Shown: positions 41,601 through 56,600 of the stretch, piece after piece
Numbering within the stretch: position 1 is the first letter of the stretch
Layout of the letters: each line of letters starts with the position of its first letter
Notes under the pieces: model-generated
What the model was told of the DNA's origin: nothing
The model's database searches: none
The model's input: the letters and a program-made list of their open reading frames with translations, nothing else
From: Distichodus sexfasciatus
Lineage: Eukaryota; Chordata; Actinopteri; Characiformes; Distichodontidae
Assembly (NCBI GenBank): GCA_032718565.1
Contig: JAVGVS010000018.1
Location: 1,718,254 to 1,782,253, forward strand
Length of the DNA: 64,000 bases
Direction of reading: 5' to 3'
Made by a program: the position numbers and the translations under genes

Positions 41601-44600
41601 CAAAACTGATGTACAGCTTCTAGCTGGAATGGATTCAAAGCCCAGCTGCAGACTCCTTTAGAGAGCAGATCAGGGACTCCTGGATCTCCAGACGTTATGC
41701 GTGTGCTTGCACGCGTCTAAATCTCCCGAGAGCCGTGCAACAGCCAGATTTGACACTTATAACGAGTGTCTTAGCTGGGAGGGCGGCATGGATTCCTCAA
41801 GCCTTCCCTCTCAGCTGCAAAATACCTCCACACAGGGGAGAGTTTTCAGCTTTTTAAGTGTGAATGTCCCAGTCCTTCCCTAGCACTGCAGACTGTCTAG
41901 TTCTCATCAACCTTCAAAAGTCATGTCGCAAAACATTCAGGAAGATCCCCACAGTGCATGCAAACAGGCCAGCTCTACTCACAGAGGTCGCAGAGTGGAG
42001 TTTTAATAAAGCTTTGGCAGTGAGTAGAAAAAGTTTAATAAAAATTATGGAGAAAGAGGTGGGTAATAAGGGATGACAGGAAAATCTGCAAATCCACCGT
42101 AATTAAAAAGCTGCCATGGGACTTCACGGTTGACTTGGTTTAGCTGCACAGATTTTGCTAAGCGACCGGTAATGTTCTGATATTTCAACGGGATTAGAGG
42201 CAATATACATAAGCAGAACACGATCCCATAATAACAGCGTGTAATAACTTAATAGAGGCGGTCCGCGACTCACCCTGCCAGAAAAAAAAAAACGCTCTGC
42301 GAAACATTAAAACAACAAATCGAAAATCGTAAGAAATCAATGAGGGAGGTATTTCAGACTGACTACAGCATAGTAACAGAGCAAAAAGCCTGTACTTATA
42401 AAGGTGATCATCATCAAAATGTGCTTATTTGATGCAACAGAGTTAAGTCCAAAAGTACTACCGCAGCAATTCTATGCTCGCTTAGCACTGCCGAATCAAT
42501 AGAGCTTCACATGATATAAGCATCAGTGGATAGACAGACACATCCCTGGAATCAGACGGCATTGGAACTGCATACCTCAGAATATCAATCCAGGCTTACG
42601 TGCTGGAGAGGCCGTGCAGGAGCTACTCCCGTCCTTACAGCCTATTAAATCTCCAACGTGTGCAGCTGCTGGGTGCGGGGGAATGTATTGATGAAAAAAG
42701 GTGAAAGTGTGCACTTTTTAGCTATAACACAGTTCAATGCTTTACTAATGTGACCGTGAAATGAACTTCTTATTCAGTGCTTCTCTTTTTTGGCAAGATG
42801 CTTGGCTAATGAATGCTCCACTTAAAATATGGCCTTTCCCCATTAATTGGGGCGTACTGTCACTCTCCATTCATCTCACAAACCTTTAGGCTGGATTCTT
42901 TAATGTGCATTAGTATTCTGAGCACACAGCACGCCAGCAGTCACCCTGTTAAACGAAAACCCACATGCAGCGGCAATAACAAACAGGCGCGGTAAACGTC
43001 TTGAATAGCAGTCAATATAATAATCCTCAATGAATATGCTAAGGAGGAATTTCAACATTGTGTTCTCATGTGACGGTGCAGATGTGCGAGAGCGTGTACG
43101 GAAAGGGCAACGTGCTCAACTCCAAAGCATATGGACGAGAACATTTAATGATTGCATTTATGCATGGGAAGTCTAAAACATAAGGGAAGGCTGTGCCACC
43201 ACTGATCATTCTGATCATTACACTAAAAAAGTTCTGGCAGACACCCCAAGGCGCTGGTCCAATAAATCTGTGTCAAAGAGAGCGGAAACTCATTCAAGGT
43301 AAAGAGTTTTAAATAGAACTTCATATCATGCATCTATCTGCACATTAAATGACTGTCATTTCCAATTGGAAACGTGTAGCTGCGTAACGACAGAGCGAGT
43401 AATGAAGTTATACACAGATCCTGAGAAATATTCCAGATATTGCATTATTAAACTCCCTGCAGCTCAGTACTGTGGTAGCATCCGAAAAGCCTGCAGTATT
43501 ACAGCAAGGCTCTGGTTTGTGAATCAATCTGCTTTGCAGATGTAGTCACACATTAGCAGTCACTGCATGTTCAACTTTACATCGATTCTTGACAAGGCAA
43601 ACATAAATCAGCCACACACAGTCGTGAGGAAGAGTGAGCAGACAGGAGACGTGAAGTCAGCATTCAGATGAAATCTGCACATGCAAAAAAAATGAGTCAG
43701 ACCAGTTTTGCTGGTTTGGCTCAAAAATACACAAACTGGACAAGTATTAATCCAATTTCTTACAGATTGCGCTGCACACTTTTGTGTGCCAGGCAATGTC
43801 TAATTTGTTTCAAAATGTACCTTCTGGAGACATGAGATAAGGCTTACAGGCCTGTGAGCATGTTTCGTTAAAGAATGTTATTAAAGAATAATGCATTTTG
43901 GTCCAAACTTCCTATTAAAATCTGACTAAACACATTTGCCTACGTGTCTCCCTATTTATTATACATACTTACGGCAGTCAAGAGATGCTTTTGTCCAGTC
44001 ACTCACGTTTCCTAATTACAGGAACACTGCCTTGGAGTCAAGGGCCTTGCTCATTCGCTCAATGCTGGTGGTGACACTGGTGGTAGGACAGAACTGGACT
44101 TCTAATTTTCACCCCCCCCCCGTCTCATCCACCTCTTTTCCAGTATCAGCCCGACCCTGATGGCAGGTATCAAACCAATGCCATCTCTACATTTTATCAA
44201 GTCAAATTCATACCACAGGGCTAAATTACACAAGCATTTCCAGAGAAACTCTGAGCTTGAGAAAGCAGCACAGTTCACTTTCTCAGAGTTTGCAACACCA
44301 TCACAAGCTTCGGATACAGTTCAGCTTTCTGAGGCCTCAGCATCAGTGAAGCGGAGAGAGAGAAAAAACAAAGAGGAAAAAAAGGTGAAAGAGAAAATGA
44401 AACAGATTGTGCTAGGACACATGAAGGAGAGGATGACTAATTCATAGCCGTTCCCCTCACCTTCTCACCCTGCAAATCTGGCCGATCCTCCTGTGCTCTT
44501 GCCAGGCCCCCTTTTCCACAGGGGGGGACAGAGGTCCTCTGGAACGACCTGACAAGTTGGACATCTCCTCAAAGCACCCCAGATGTTTCCTCCATGCAGC

Positions 44601-47600
44601 TGCACAGACCGATCATTCTTCTGAGCAGCCACAGAATGAGATATCATAGACAGCCAACACTTCATCTCTGCTGCTATAACCTCTGTAAAGAGGAGCTGGA
44701 AAAAAAAGACACAGGAACTGCCCACACAAAAGTGTTAGACTGCCCACATGCAGGGTCAAGCCCTTGCTGGATCACGAGTTCCGTATTTATTATTCTCCAG
44801 CAGTGAGCTTTCCAGGCTGAAACACTGCTAGCCAGGGGTCTGGGGGAAATTTTGAATTTTAATAACACCAAGCTCAGCAGAAACTCTCCTCTCCTCTTCT
44901 CCTTCTCGGAGCTTCATGCTGCGCTTGTGTGCGAGTTTGGTGTGAGTGATTTCAGGCTTCAGCTTTGACTGACTACCACTCGTGTGACATATAGACAGGA
45001 GACTGTTGTAGCCGAGACATTAAATGAAGTAGCGAGTTGAGAGCAAACGGCACAGAGAGAAGAGATGGCAGTGGAGCCACAGTTGCGCACCTTATAATTA
45101 CTTAATATTGGAAATGGTCAGAATTAAACACTATACCGATAATCTGCAAAATGCTTAATATCGACCGCGCTGACGATCGGTCGATCCTTTCTGCACACAC
45201 GCTGCTTGTAGGCAGAATCATCAGGGTTTTTTATGTAAAAAAAATGAAATTCCAAATTCACCTAGAGAGCCATTAAGGTACCCAAGTTACCTGTCCAATT
45301 AGTCACCAGTCTCGTAACCTGTGGAGAATTTCCAGATGGCAGAGATGGTCAGGTAATGTCAATCCGACATGCATGGAGTATAAGTGTGACCAATGTAAAC
45401 GTGTAGTCGTGGCTGACGCTCCAGACAAATCAGTATCACTGCTACATTGCAAGTGATCAGTGGCAGCATGACAATCAATAACCAAGAAATCTGAAACGTT
45501 TGACCTATATGGATACTGTGGTCTAAAGCGGACCACTCATAAAGAGCTACTGAAAGGTCACTACAAATAGCATGACATACAGAGTTTATATTCTGTAAAA
45601 GTACAATAAGAAAGAGTTTCTACATGGCAGGAGTTCATATTAAAGTGGCCAGTGGGTATGTAACCACCATCATGCCAGGGGGTCAGTCTCCAAAGACACG
45701 CTTCTCTTCCCCGAAATTACACAAATTACAGCACTCAGTTTATCAATATTTCCACGCAGCTCATTCACACAGTAATGGGAGAAATGAGCCGTTCCCAGAC
45801 TCAAGACAGAGGAGAAGTAGTAAATGGAAAAGGCATTTGGAAAGGGGAGGTTACCCTGAAGGACACCACCATGCATCAGCTAAATGAATGATGATGCCCA
45901 CCCCTGCTATTAGTAATATTGAAACTAGGGGGTATGCATCTGGTACATGCATCTTGCTTACCCACCAGACACTAGTGGCAATGCTCGCGGCATAAATAAG
46001 GACAAATGGGGGACAAATAATTCTCCAAGCGTAGAATATGAATAACAGAACCATAAAACTGACCATTTAATCAAAAAGCACTAAAAAGCAAGCACTGTGG
46101 GAGGCATTAATGGTAACTTATGGCATATGTGCAGTAGCAAAGGCGGTAAGTTTACATCCGCAAAAACATTGCATAAAAGAGAACCTCTTCAATAACATCA
46201 CATGAAAGTGTGGCCTGAAGTCAGCTGTGATGCATGTCTAAAGGACATTCTGCAAGACACGTACAAAAAGTTCCAAAATCCAATAGGGTTGTCTTCTGCA
46301 TAACACAGGCTGGAATCCTTTTCCATGCCTCTCTGTCCTCATTTCATCCATCTTTATTTCTACAAGATCACAGTCCTCTTTCCAAGTCATGAGGCGGGAA
46401 AAACATCTATTCACTTCCTCTGTCAGCATGAAGTTCAGAGAACATCCTTCATCCATACTTGAGGTAGCAGTGTGCCTCCACTGTTCACTTTCGTGCATTT
46501 TCATCAGATGATGTATGTGGAAGACCTTTCATGGCTTTTTAATTGCCCCGTTCTCATTCCCGGTCACACCCCCCCACGGTCTTCTAATGATCACTCTGAC
46601 ACCAAGTTTGTGTCTCTCTGACTTTAAATTGATGCAAGTTGCTAAAGCCAACTTATACAGTGGCTGAAACTTCAAGGTAGAGATAAAAATCATGCTGTTC
46701 AGCAATAACTGGGGAATTACAGGATTAGAGGGATAAAGCACAACGTGTTGGCCGCTTGAGACACTAAAACAAGCCCTTAAGAGGAGACAAGTTCGACAGA
46801 TTCATTGAGTGACCCTAAGAAGGCAATTTGAAAGACCAGAGACTTCTGCAGCATTGCGCCAACACAATCAGCAACACCACAACAGTAAGGCAGAAGGTGA
46901 CAAACACAAGACCTGTGGGTTTTATTTTGTAAAACTGACATATTAAACCCTTTTCAAAATAAAAATCTATGAAAACCATAAACAATAAAACCACATTTAC
47001 ACAGGGGTAGATTTCACTCATTTAATTCATAACAGTTACTGAGTGAAATAACTCAAGAGGTTTATTTCTGAAACTTATTCACAAGTGGCTGGCCCTGTGA
47101 TTTGCTGGCACCACCGAGATACGCATGAGCAAAGCGCTGCATTCGGTCACTATTCCCTGGCCTCTGTCCACAATGCATTTCATTGTGGTGAACTGTGTGC
47201 TGTTCTATGGTGAGTTCAAAATGAGAAATTCACACTCCCTTCCACACCTTTTAATGTCTGGATGTAATTACGTCATAAGAGTTGATAAACAGGTCAACTG
47301 AGGACGCGATATCCACTGCACTTCACCTTTCCCTCTCACACTTGGACAATAAAGACTCTTATGTCAGACTGATGTTCATAGACTTTAGTTCAGCATTCAA
47401 CACCATCATCCCCCAAAGACTGTGTGTGAAACTGAGCAAGCTGGGACTGAGCACCTCACTCTGTAACTGGATACTGGATTTCCTGTCAGAGAGACCTCAG
47501 TCCGCCCGAATCGGCGATAACGTTTCCAGCACCATCAGGCTGAGTACCGGAGCTCCTCAGGGCTGCGTTCTCAGTCCACTTTTGTTCACACTCCCGACTC

Positions 47601-50600
47601 ACGACTGCACTGCCCTGCACAGCTCAAACCACATCATCAAAAATCGCCGATGACACGACCGTGGTGGGGCTCATCGGCAACAACGATGAGTCGGCGTACA
47701 GAAATGAGGTTCAGCAGCTGGCTGCCTGGTGCAGTGAGAACAACCTGTCGCTGAATGTGGACAAAACAAAGGAAATGATCGTCGACTTCAGGAGAACTCG
47801 CTACACCCACACACCACTCAGCATCCACGGTTCCACGGTTGAGACTGTAAAAAACACCAAGTTCCTGGGAGTTCACATCTCAGACGATCTCACCTGGACC
47901 ACCAACACCACCTCCATCACCAAAAAGGCCCAGCAGCTTCTCCACTTCCTGAGACGGCTGAAGCGAGCCAACCTGCCCCCTCCCACCCTCACCGCGTTTT
48001 ACAGGGGCACCATAGAGAGCGTCCTGACCAGCTGCATCTCCGCCTGGTTCGGTAACAGTGCTGTTGCCCATATCAGGCGGCTTCAAAGGATCGTCAAAGC
48101 AGCTGGCAACATCATCGGAGCGTCTCTTCCGCCGCTGCAGGACATCTTCTACAAGCGCTGCATCAGAAGGGCCTCCTGCATCGTGCTCGACCCCTCACAC
48201 CCTTCACACAGACTGTTGACACTCCTTCCATCTGGCAGGCGCTTTCGCAGCATCAGGTCTCGATCCTCCAGGATGCGTGATAGCTTCTTCCCACAAGCCA
48301 TCAGACTCTTGAACTCACTCCCAGCCATCACACTTCCCCCCACACATACACCTGGACTGTGAAGAAACTGATTCTGTTGCACCACTGCACTTTACTTTAC
48401 ACACCACCATCACTTTGATGCACAATAACTACTGTTATGACACTGCACTGCTGCCACTTATTTGCACAAACATTATACGCTGCTGTACAAATGTTTGCAC
48501 ATACACTGAACATTGTACACATAAATAGCTGAATATAGTATCTGTTATATTATAACCTTCTACCTCTTGCACATCCAATGTAAAATGTCACTTTGCACCT
48601 GTTTAAATGTTTGCATATTTGTACATATACTGAACATTGTACTTGAAAATAGTCCGGATAGAGTATCTGTCATATTATAACTCTACCTCTTGCACATTCA
48701 GTGTAAATGTCAATTTCAACCTGTTAAGAATACTGCATCCTGACTTGACAAACATGTTTACCTCTATGTCTATTTCTAGCTTCTAATTATATTTAAAACT
48801 CCCTGTCTAGTTTAAAATATATACCGCATATTGTATAGTTTAAAATGTATATTGTTTAATGTATATTTTAGTATTTTTACTTATTTATTGTCTATCCCAT
48901 GTGCCTAGTTGTGCCACTGCCTATTTATTCTCTGTTCTACTGTTCTTTGTTTGTTTGCTCCGAAAATAACCTGGAGCCACGTCGTCTCATCTCTCTATGT
49001 ATCTGTACAGTATATAGCAGAGATGACAATAAAGTTGACTTTGACTTTGACTAAACAACTCTTTATCTTTGCACAAATGTTAACAGCTGGGCACTGACCT
49101 GATATCAAGTTATAAACAATGGAATAATCTGTATATACGATGCAGCACTAGTGAATACAGTCTTGAGAGCTTGAATGAAAGGCAGTCTGACTTCTTTTAG
49201 GTTTTTGAAGATGTTTCACCACTTCGTATGGCGACATTGCAAACACACTGAAAATGCCCAGTGCCTTTTACAAGCTGTTTCCTGCATTCAGCAAGGACCT
49301 TGACATCAGTACCTCTTATAAATGACGAGAACCTAATTTTAAAGTGTGTTATTTTACTACTCGATCGATTTCCTAGCCTAGCTCACAGGCTCAGACTGGA
49401 CAGAGTCCAGTGTGGCCCATTACCTAAAATGAGTTTCACACCCCTGGTAAGCAGTAAGTCCAACCACAAACATGCCGCATATCCTGGAGCAAGGAGGAGA
49501 AATAGAACAATCCCAAAAGTGTAGGCCTAAACGTTCAAAACAGCACAGGAAATGGGAAAGCTGGAGAACTGGAAGTCACATAAAATGTTACCGCCTGGAC
49601 TATAAAAGAGCACAATAATGCCGGTGACAATGCTGAAGAAATGGGGAGGCTTCCTGAATTAAATATTTCAGTCTCTGTAGTCCATTTGATAGCTTAACAT
49701 CCCCCAGCATGGCACGGCACAGGCGCGAGCAGGCATTCAGCCAAGACAGTGACTTACACATTGTGACACGTTTGCACACACCTGGCTTCTTCACATCAGC
49801 GCCGCCGTACGAATTAAGTGACGGACCAGACAGCCAGGGTCAGCAACACCTGCTGGTGTAAAGAACATGGACGTGCTAGTGGAGGATAGGGAAAGTGATA
49901 CCAGAGTGCGCCACACTTGTAGCTGTAGAGATTACTACAGAATTACAATCACGATCTCAGTTGGCAGTCTGAGTCTGTCCTCGTTCCAGGTCATTCTGCC
50001 CTTCAGTGAGGAGGGGAGGTGAATTCTGTGTGGTCAAAAGAAGATTTTTTTGGCTGGTGACTGCAGACCTGTGGGCTGGGGCAACGGAGAAGGCAGATAA
50101 CACAGACCTCAGTCAAAGAGCTCAGAGCAGCAACATGATGTACATCCAGCCAGATCAGGCTGAGGCAGTGCACTTAATGCATACAAATGTCTCTGTAGCT
50201 CACAGTCACCAGTTCAACGCTACAGGCTGTTTGGAATGCTGCTAAAGAGTCGGGAAAGCGATCAGTTTGCGGTCCGTAGCTCCACCAGAAATGCTTTAAA
50301 GTACGGCTACACAATATATTGCTTCAGCACTGTCACAGTATTGTTTACAATGTTTAAAGATGTGCAGTGTCAAGTAAGGCAAGTTCAATCAAACATTTTT
50401 CATGATTCATACAAATCTATGAGTATAACAATTTAATTTCTATGCAGATGGCCTCCCTTAAGAAATCAAAGTAGTCACCCTAGAATGATTCGGTTTTACC
50501 AAATGGAACTGCTTAAGAACAAACAAAGAACACACCATTTATCACAATATGTATTTCAGGAAAAAATCTGCAATGCAACATCCAATGTCATTCAGCCCAA

Positions 50601-53600
50601 ATGTAATGCAGTACTATTCACACAATGCTTTAAAAATTGTCATTCTGATGGTAAACCCTGCCTCAAAATGATTCAAAACCACAGGCATCGTACTGTACAC
50701 CCATGAGGTGCTGAAATAATTGAATGAACATTCTGTACTAAATCTGTATAAACCGAATCCGCCTTTTACAGTATTATATGAATTATGATGAATTTCCCTT
50801 GCCAAAAAAGAAGCTTAACATATATTAGAATTAGGTCCACCAACACATCATAAAATATACAGCTTGTTTTTTTTCTGCTTCAAAACAGAGCCAGTGTTTC
50901 AGTCTTCAACAGTTTCCTATAACTCTACCTCATTTATTCTTCATGTAGAGATCAACATCCCCAGTGTGCATTTGTAATCTGCATAAATATCCATCTATTG
51001 GCCATCCATCTGTGGCGAGTGGGCCAGAAGCGACCTCCGCATGCAACAGCATGTGAATAATCATGACTGAGCCATTTATCACACCAAGCCCCTCAAGGTC
51101 AGCTCTCCTCTCACTTTCCTGTAATGCTACATGAATTAATTCAAACCTCAGAGCACACCAGGGGTCCATCTGAGCACTGTTCCATCAATAGTGTACAACC
51201 ACAGCACTCATGTAGTTAGGATACTTAAAGTGCACAGTTATTCATATCTAGGACCGTGCATGCACTGAGAAACCAAGATTACTTTATTGAAAAGTCCATA
51301 TTCCAAAGATTAACATTCTTCCTAGTAATGTCTTGATACTGCACATCTTTCTGATACTGAAATGGGCTTATTTATGGGGCCAAGCCATTCAATAATTTGT
51401 TTATGCTAGTTACGAATAGTTATTAAGTTTGCACTAGTTTGTGACTAATATAAAGTTGTTATCATTGGATATTTAATTCCTGAGCAAGAAGTTACAGCAA
51501 AAAAATTATTACACTTGAAATATAATTAGTTTTCAAATATAATTTTTTTCAATCAAGAGATTGGAGTTTAATCAAGGTCCTGTTGCCTGATAATAAATAA
51601 TGGATAATTTGGTTAAAAATGATCAGTCTCTTACACTCTGTGAGACATAGACTATATTAATTAACAAAGGTTTCAGATTAATAATCATTATCTGCCGCTA
51701 GATATAGCCCAGGTAGAAGGCCTGAAAAATTGCATCCCCAGTTCTTCCCAGTTTAAGTAAGCCACTGTGTGCAGTGAATCATTTGGGATGACTGTTAATG
51801 TGCTAAGAGCTCAGTGCACTAGGGAATCTGTCCAGTCAAGTTTCAGCTGGCTAGATTCCCCTCTTAAAATGAGTCACATCAGTGAACACCGACATCCCAA
51901 GACTCCCAAACTTCATAGACTGCTTCTGTATTAAAGTCCAGGAAGACAATAACACGGTGTCCGGATAATAACGGCTATTAGGATGCCCAAACTTGGAGTT
52001 AGACTCAGGGACAGGATCACTCCTTTTTGATTTGGCAGCATTGCAGGCTCCTATTTTACAGAGAGAAAGCCAAGCATTGCCAGGCAATCTGTTCCTCATT
52101 TCCTCTGGGTTTATCTTTCCTAAGTCAGGCTACTTTGGAAACGGTGTATGTTTTGGCAAGAGTCTGAGAGGAAAAGAGTGAGACTTACTGCAAGGTCATA
52201 TGTGAAAGAAGGACGGCTACATACAGAGCACATGTGGGGTTGCATGTTTTAAGTAAATGCTCCAGAAACCACTTTTAAAAACACAAATTTTTATAATTAA
52301 AATGTATAATGAATGTGATGTATGATCAATGTAGAGCATGTGAGTATGCATCACAATGCCAATTTACTTATATAAAATCATTTATGCTCAATCTGATCAA
52401 ATGTCAGTAATTTTGAAAGCTATTCCGTTTAAACGTTGTTTTTTCTGTTTCTGTTGAAAGAGTGAACTCCAGAAATAATTGAAAGGGCTGTATTTTATCC
52501 CCTTCTGATGCCTGTCCAGTTGAGCTTAATTACTAAAGATTGAGACTAGGGGAGACTACTGACACTGTGATCAAAGTGTAGGGGGACTAGGCACCACTGC
52601 TGGTGAAATTTGTGGAATTCAATCCAGCACACCTTCCCACGAAAACTGGTCACTTCCTGTTTGAGTGAGATCAAAGCACATGACCAGTAGGACTGTGGAC
52701 TGGCAGCAAGAAGCTGACAAATAAAGGCCAAAGTCATATTCTGATGCTAAAAAAAAAAAGATTTTATCTTGAAAACACACAACCTGAAACAATATATCTA
52801 CCGAGGTCAGGAAGCAGGTTGATCAGACGAAGAATGTGGCAATGTTCAGCAAGATAATACAGCAGCCACTAATTAAACTATCTAGAGATGAGTCTATTAC
52901 TCGTCATTTTGATCATTTGTTTTGGAATCCAGCATGTTAGTCAAATCTGATAGACTGATAGAGTCTATAGACTAGAAAGCTCCTACCATTCTGGGCTTGA
53001 ATTACCATTTCAGTAAGTGTGCATTATCAAGCGCTCAATTATTCCAATTGAGCAGTCCTTCCGTCTCCTGCTCTGACACAATGCACTGATTGTAAGTATG
53101 GCTGAATAACTGCAAATCTTTAAAGACTAAAAGTCCCCATTAGCACCCCTTCATTCAGAGTAGTCACAATAGCATCTCACAGCGGCATGGCCCTTTGTAG
53201 AAACACACTTAATTTGATTATTTGGCCAAAGTTGGCAAGCTCGACTCAGAGTGAGTAAGCAATTTTGGATTGTACTGCAAGTGAAATAACAAAATGTAGA
53301 AAATGCAACACCAAAGTGTACAAACAGCAACTGCTCTGCTCCATTAGTTACAGTGATGGACATATACATATCACCAAGCCCAAAACGCTCATCCTGGACA
53401 ACTGCAGCCAAGCACTGTAATCAAACAATGTCCTACAGAAATGCAGCTCTCCTACAGGAACAACCAACGAAAAGTCTGAGGTCTATTCGTGCTGAAACAG
53501 AGCTCAGACTGTATTTGGTTGTATTTCTTCACATATTAACCTGTTTGGTCTATTTGCTGGCCAAAGAAACATTTTTCACCATGATCCAAAGTAGAAAAGA

Positions 53601-56600
53601 TTCACTTCCTTTTTGTACAACCTTACCAGCCTTAAGTTGACATTACTATAGGAACTGTAGCAACTACTGAAGTATTCTGCCTGGATTTTCATTTTTATTC
53701 TCTCAAGAGCAAGGTGGCGTGACAAATCCTGCAGACAATGAAGTCGAAATCAGTCACTGCTTCCGCTACCTCTCATTTAGTGTCAGAGAGATGTTGACAG
53801 AAAGCGTTGACAGACAAAATTTGGGTTTCCTTGATGATGTACAGCAAGTCTGCTTTTGCACTCATTTTCTTCTTCCACTTATCAAGAGCCTTTTCAAGTC
53901 ATCATATCTTTCAGCCACAAGAGTAACATTACCGATATATCTCAGCGTTTTAATATTTATATCTGATTTCAGAAATTTTCTCCACATTATTATTTAAGGT
54001 GAAAGGAAAAAGATTATTTGTTGTTGGTTCGATGTTCGTCTCTCACAAATGCTTCTTGATTTCCATACAGAATGCTCCTGAAGCAGTCAAGACGCTGTCT
54101 CCCCATTTCTTTTAGGACTTGCTATAGTTTATGATCTACACATTAAATGTTTTTGTAGTCCATAATTTATGTTACAAGCATCAAAATGTTAGATGAGCTA
54201 CAATAAAAGCATCACGAGGTCAATCAATATCACCAAACTGCTCACCAGACATGCTGTAATGCTGCTGCTGGAAATGCAATTAATGTAATCATTTATTTTG
54301 AAAACATTTCCTTGCAACCCATCTTACAGTCTTCGTGTGCACTTTGAATGCATACTGCCTTATGTAGTGATCCTATCGGCAGCTATGAAGGACATTTTTT
54401 TCTGCAGGCACTTTTCTCTGGTATGCATCTACACATTCTGAACAAATTCCTAGTGATGGACACAGTTGAGTGATACTATGTACAGTGCCACCGAGTTTGT
54501 AGGGCAGAACTCTTCCTCTAGTTCATTGACAACATGGGTGCTATGAAGTAGGCTTGCTGCAAGGTGCACATCCCCCACTGGCTTTCAGCTAATCAACTTA
54601 ACCCAGTGGGCGAAAAGCTAGTGCAGTGACAAAGTTGCCCCAAGCTGCAGCTCGCTTGCATTGTTGCGTAAGACTGCCAACTATCCCACAGCGCTTAATG
54701 CTGTGTGAGGCAAACTGGATTGATGGGACTGCTGACGTATTCTTTGGGGGAAGCTCACTTCAGCCAGTCGCCTAAACAGAACCAGCAAGTTCAGAGATTT
54801 CCACAAGACTTTTCCCTAAATGGAGCCCAGTGCACTTTTACAAGGCAGAGGAACACATTACAGGGCACAAGTCACAGCCCATAGTGAACCCACGCTTGAC
54901 TAGTGAGCCAAGTAGATCTTAGAGTGCCACAGTGCTACATGAATCCAAGCACTAAGAAAAGCAGTGTTAACTGTTACTGTTGAACTGCAACGGCTGGGAA
55001 AGCACCAACAGAGGGAATTTCTGCTCATTTGGGACACAGTGGTTCAGTTTGAAAAATGGCTGGTGTTTACTAATACATTACATTACATTAAACCCAAAAG
55101 TTGACATTCTGCCCACAGATACAAAATGCAAAACCAAATTATAAGTACTGCACAACTCATCGTTTTAGCACTGTCAATGTTTAACAAAAGGAAACACTAA
55201 TGTGCCTACTGATAACACAACTCTAGATGTCCTTTTTCTCCAGAGCAATGTCTTCTCCTTTAAGCTTTTTGAAGACACCTACTAAAGTCACCCACTCACA
55301 ACATGTACAGCTAACCGAGAAGCAATTAGCCAGCAAACGTCAACCGAGACACTGAACTATTACACATCAGAAGAAGTCGGAATGAAACATTGAAATGAAC
55401 ATGACCCAGCCTTTTGCTCTCCACCATCCATCTGCAACACCCCCTGCCATACTGAATGTTCCAGACAAGTCAAAGAATCACCCCTTAATTTATTGCTTTC
55501 TATTACACCAGATGGCAAGGTCGTGTCTGAGAGTTAATTCACTGACTACAGTGCAGCCTTGAAACGATGGAAACTGAAGCAAGGGTTGTGTAAAGAGGCT
55601 CGGACATTAACGGAGCACTCCCATAACTCACATTATGTTCCTACACAAACATGGTTGTGATTACGTGCTGAAGGGCCAGCTTTTAATTAAGGGCACTTAA
55701 CACTGATGGAAAAGAATGCGTGCGAGGTTGAAAAGAGGGGCTGTACTTTGTGCTGTGTTCATTAGGATTCACAGAGTCTTAGAGTCAAGTTGCTTTTTAT
55801 TCCTAGGAGAGCAGGCTGCTGTGATTTAGGAATATCTTATAGCATCAACCTTGATTTAACACGTTAAATGGTGTATATTTTATGATCTACAGAATGTTCA
55901 CCTGCTTAATAATTTAGCTTACGACCCACACTTTATAACATCAATTTCCATACCCAGTAGACAATCATCACCTAATGTCCATCCTCATTTCAATCAGACC
56001 CTAATCTATAGCAACATTAGGTAAAGATAGCGTTCTTAAACAACTTCAAGCCTAATTTCACCCTCAAGTTAATCATGACCAAGCCATGAAGCCATAACTA
56101 GCTTAAGTACTCTACTGGCACTGCCACAACAATCACAGACCACTGATCAAGGAATTAGAAGCAGAATCAAGACCAACGATTCAGAAAATTGAGCACATTT
56201 TCCCGTCCTTTCGTTAAGGGTGGGCTGATAAGATGGAAATGTTAATCACTACAAACAAAGAGCTGAGCAAACTGGTGCTGTTCTATTTTATGTGACGCTA
56301 AGGTCAGGTTACAAAGAAACGTCACAGAATTTAAAATGTATTTTTAAGAAAAACACTATTGCAGAACAACTGCCTGACAAGCAGAAATCGGCTCCTATTG
56401 AACAGGCCAACACTATTTATAGCTAAGACCTACTGGGCCACCTTTAGTGTGATGTAACATCGTGCAACTCGCACGTAGGTCTATGTTTTATAACCAACGC
56501 AGTGCATTCTATTCTAGAAAGCTGCTGTAATTGACAAGTCCTTCATATTTGCTTGTCTTTTTGTGAGCAGGCTATCACAGGCAGCAACAAATGCAGGCGA

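Larger units (their letters stand above)
47283..49052 (+). mobile_element. L2/Rex-like non-LTR retrotransposon, 5'-truncated
   Basis: Holds the last part of a reverse transcriptase ORF (47283-48363), a 3' UTR with an internal tandem duplication, and the terminal CAATAAAGTTGACTTTGACT repeat tail. The 5' part (endonuclease and N-terminal RT) is missing, as usual for target-primed insertion. Confidence 0.93.
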
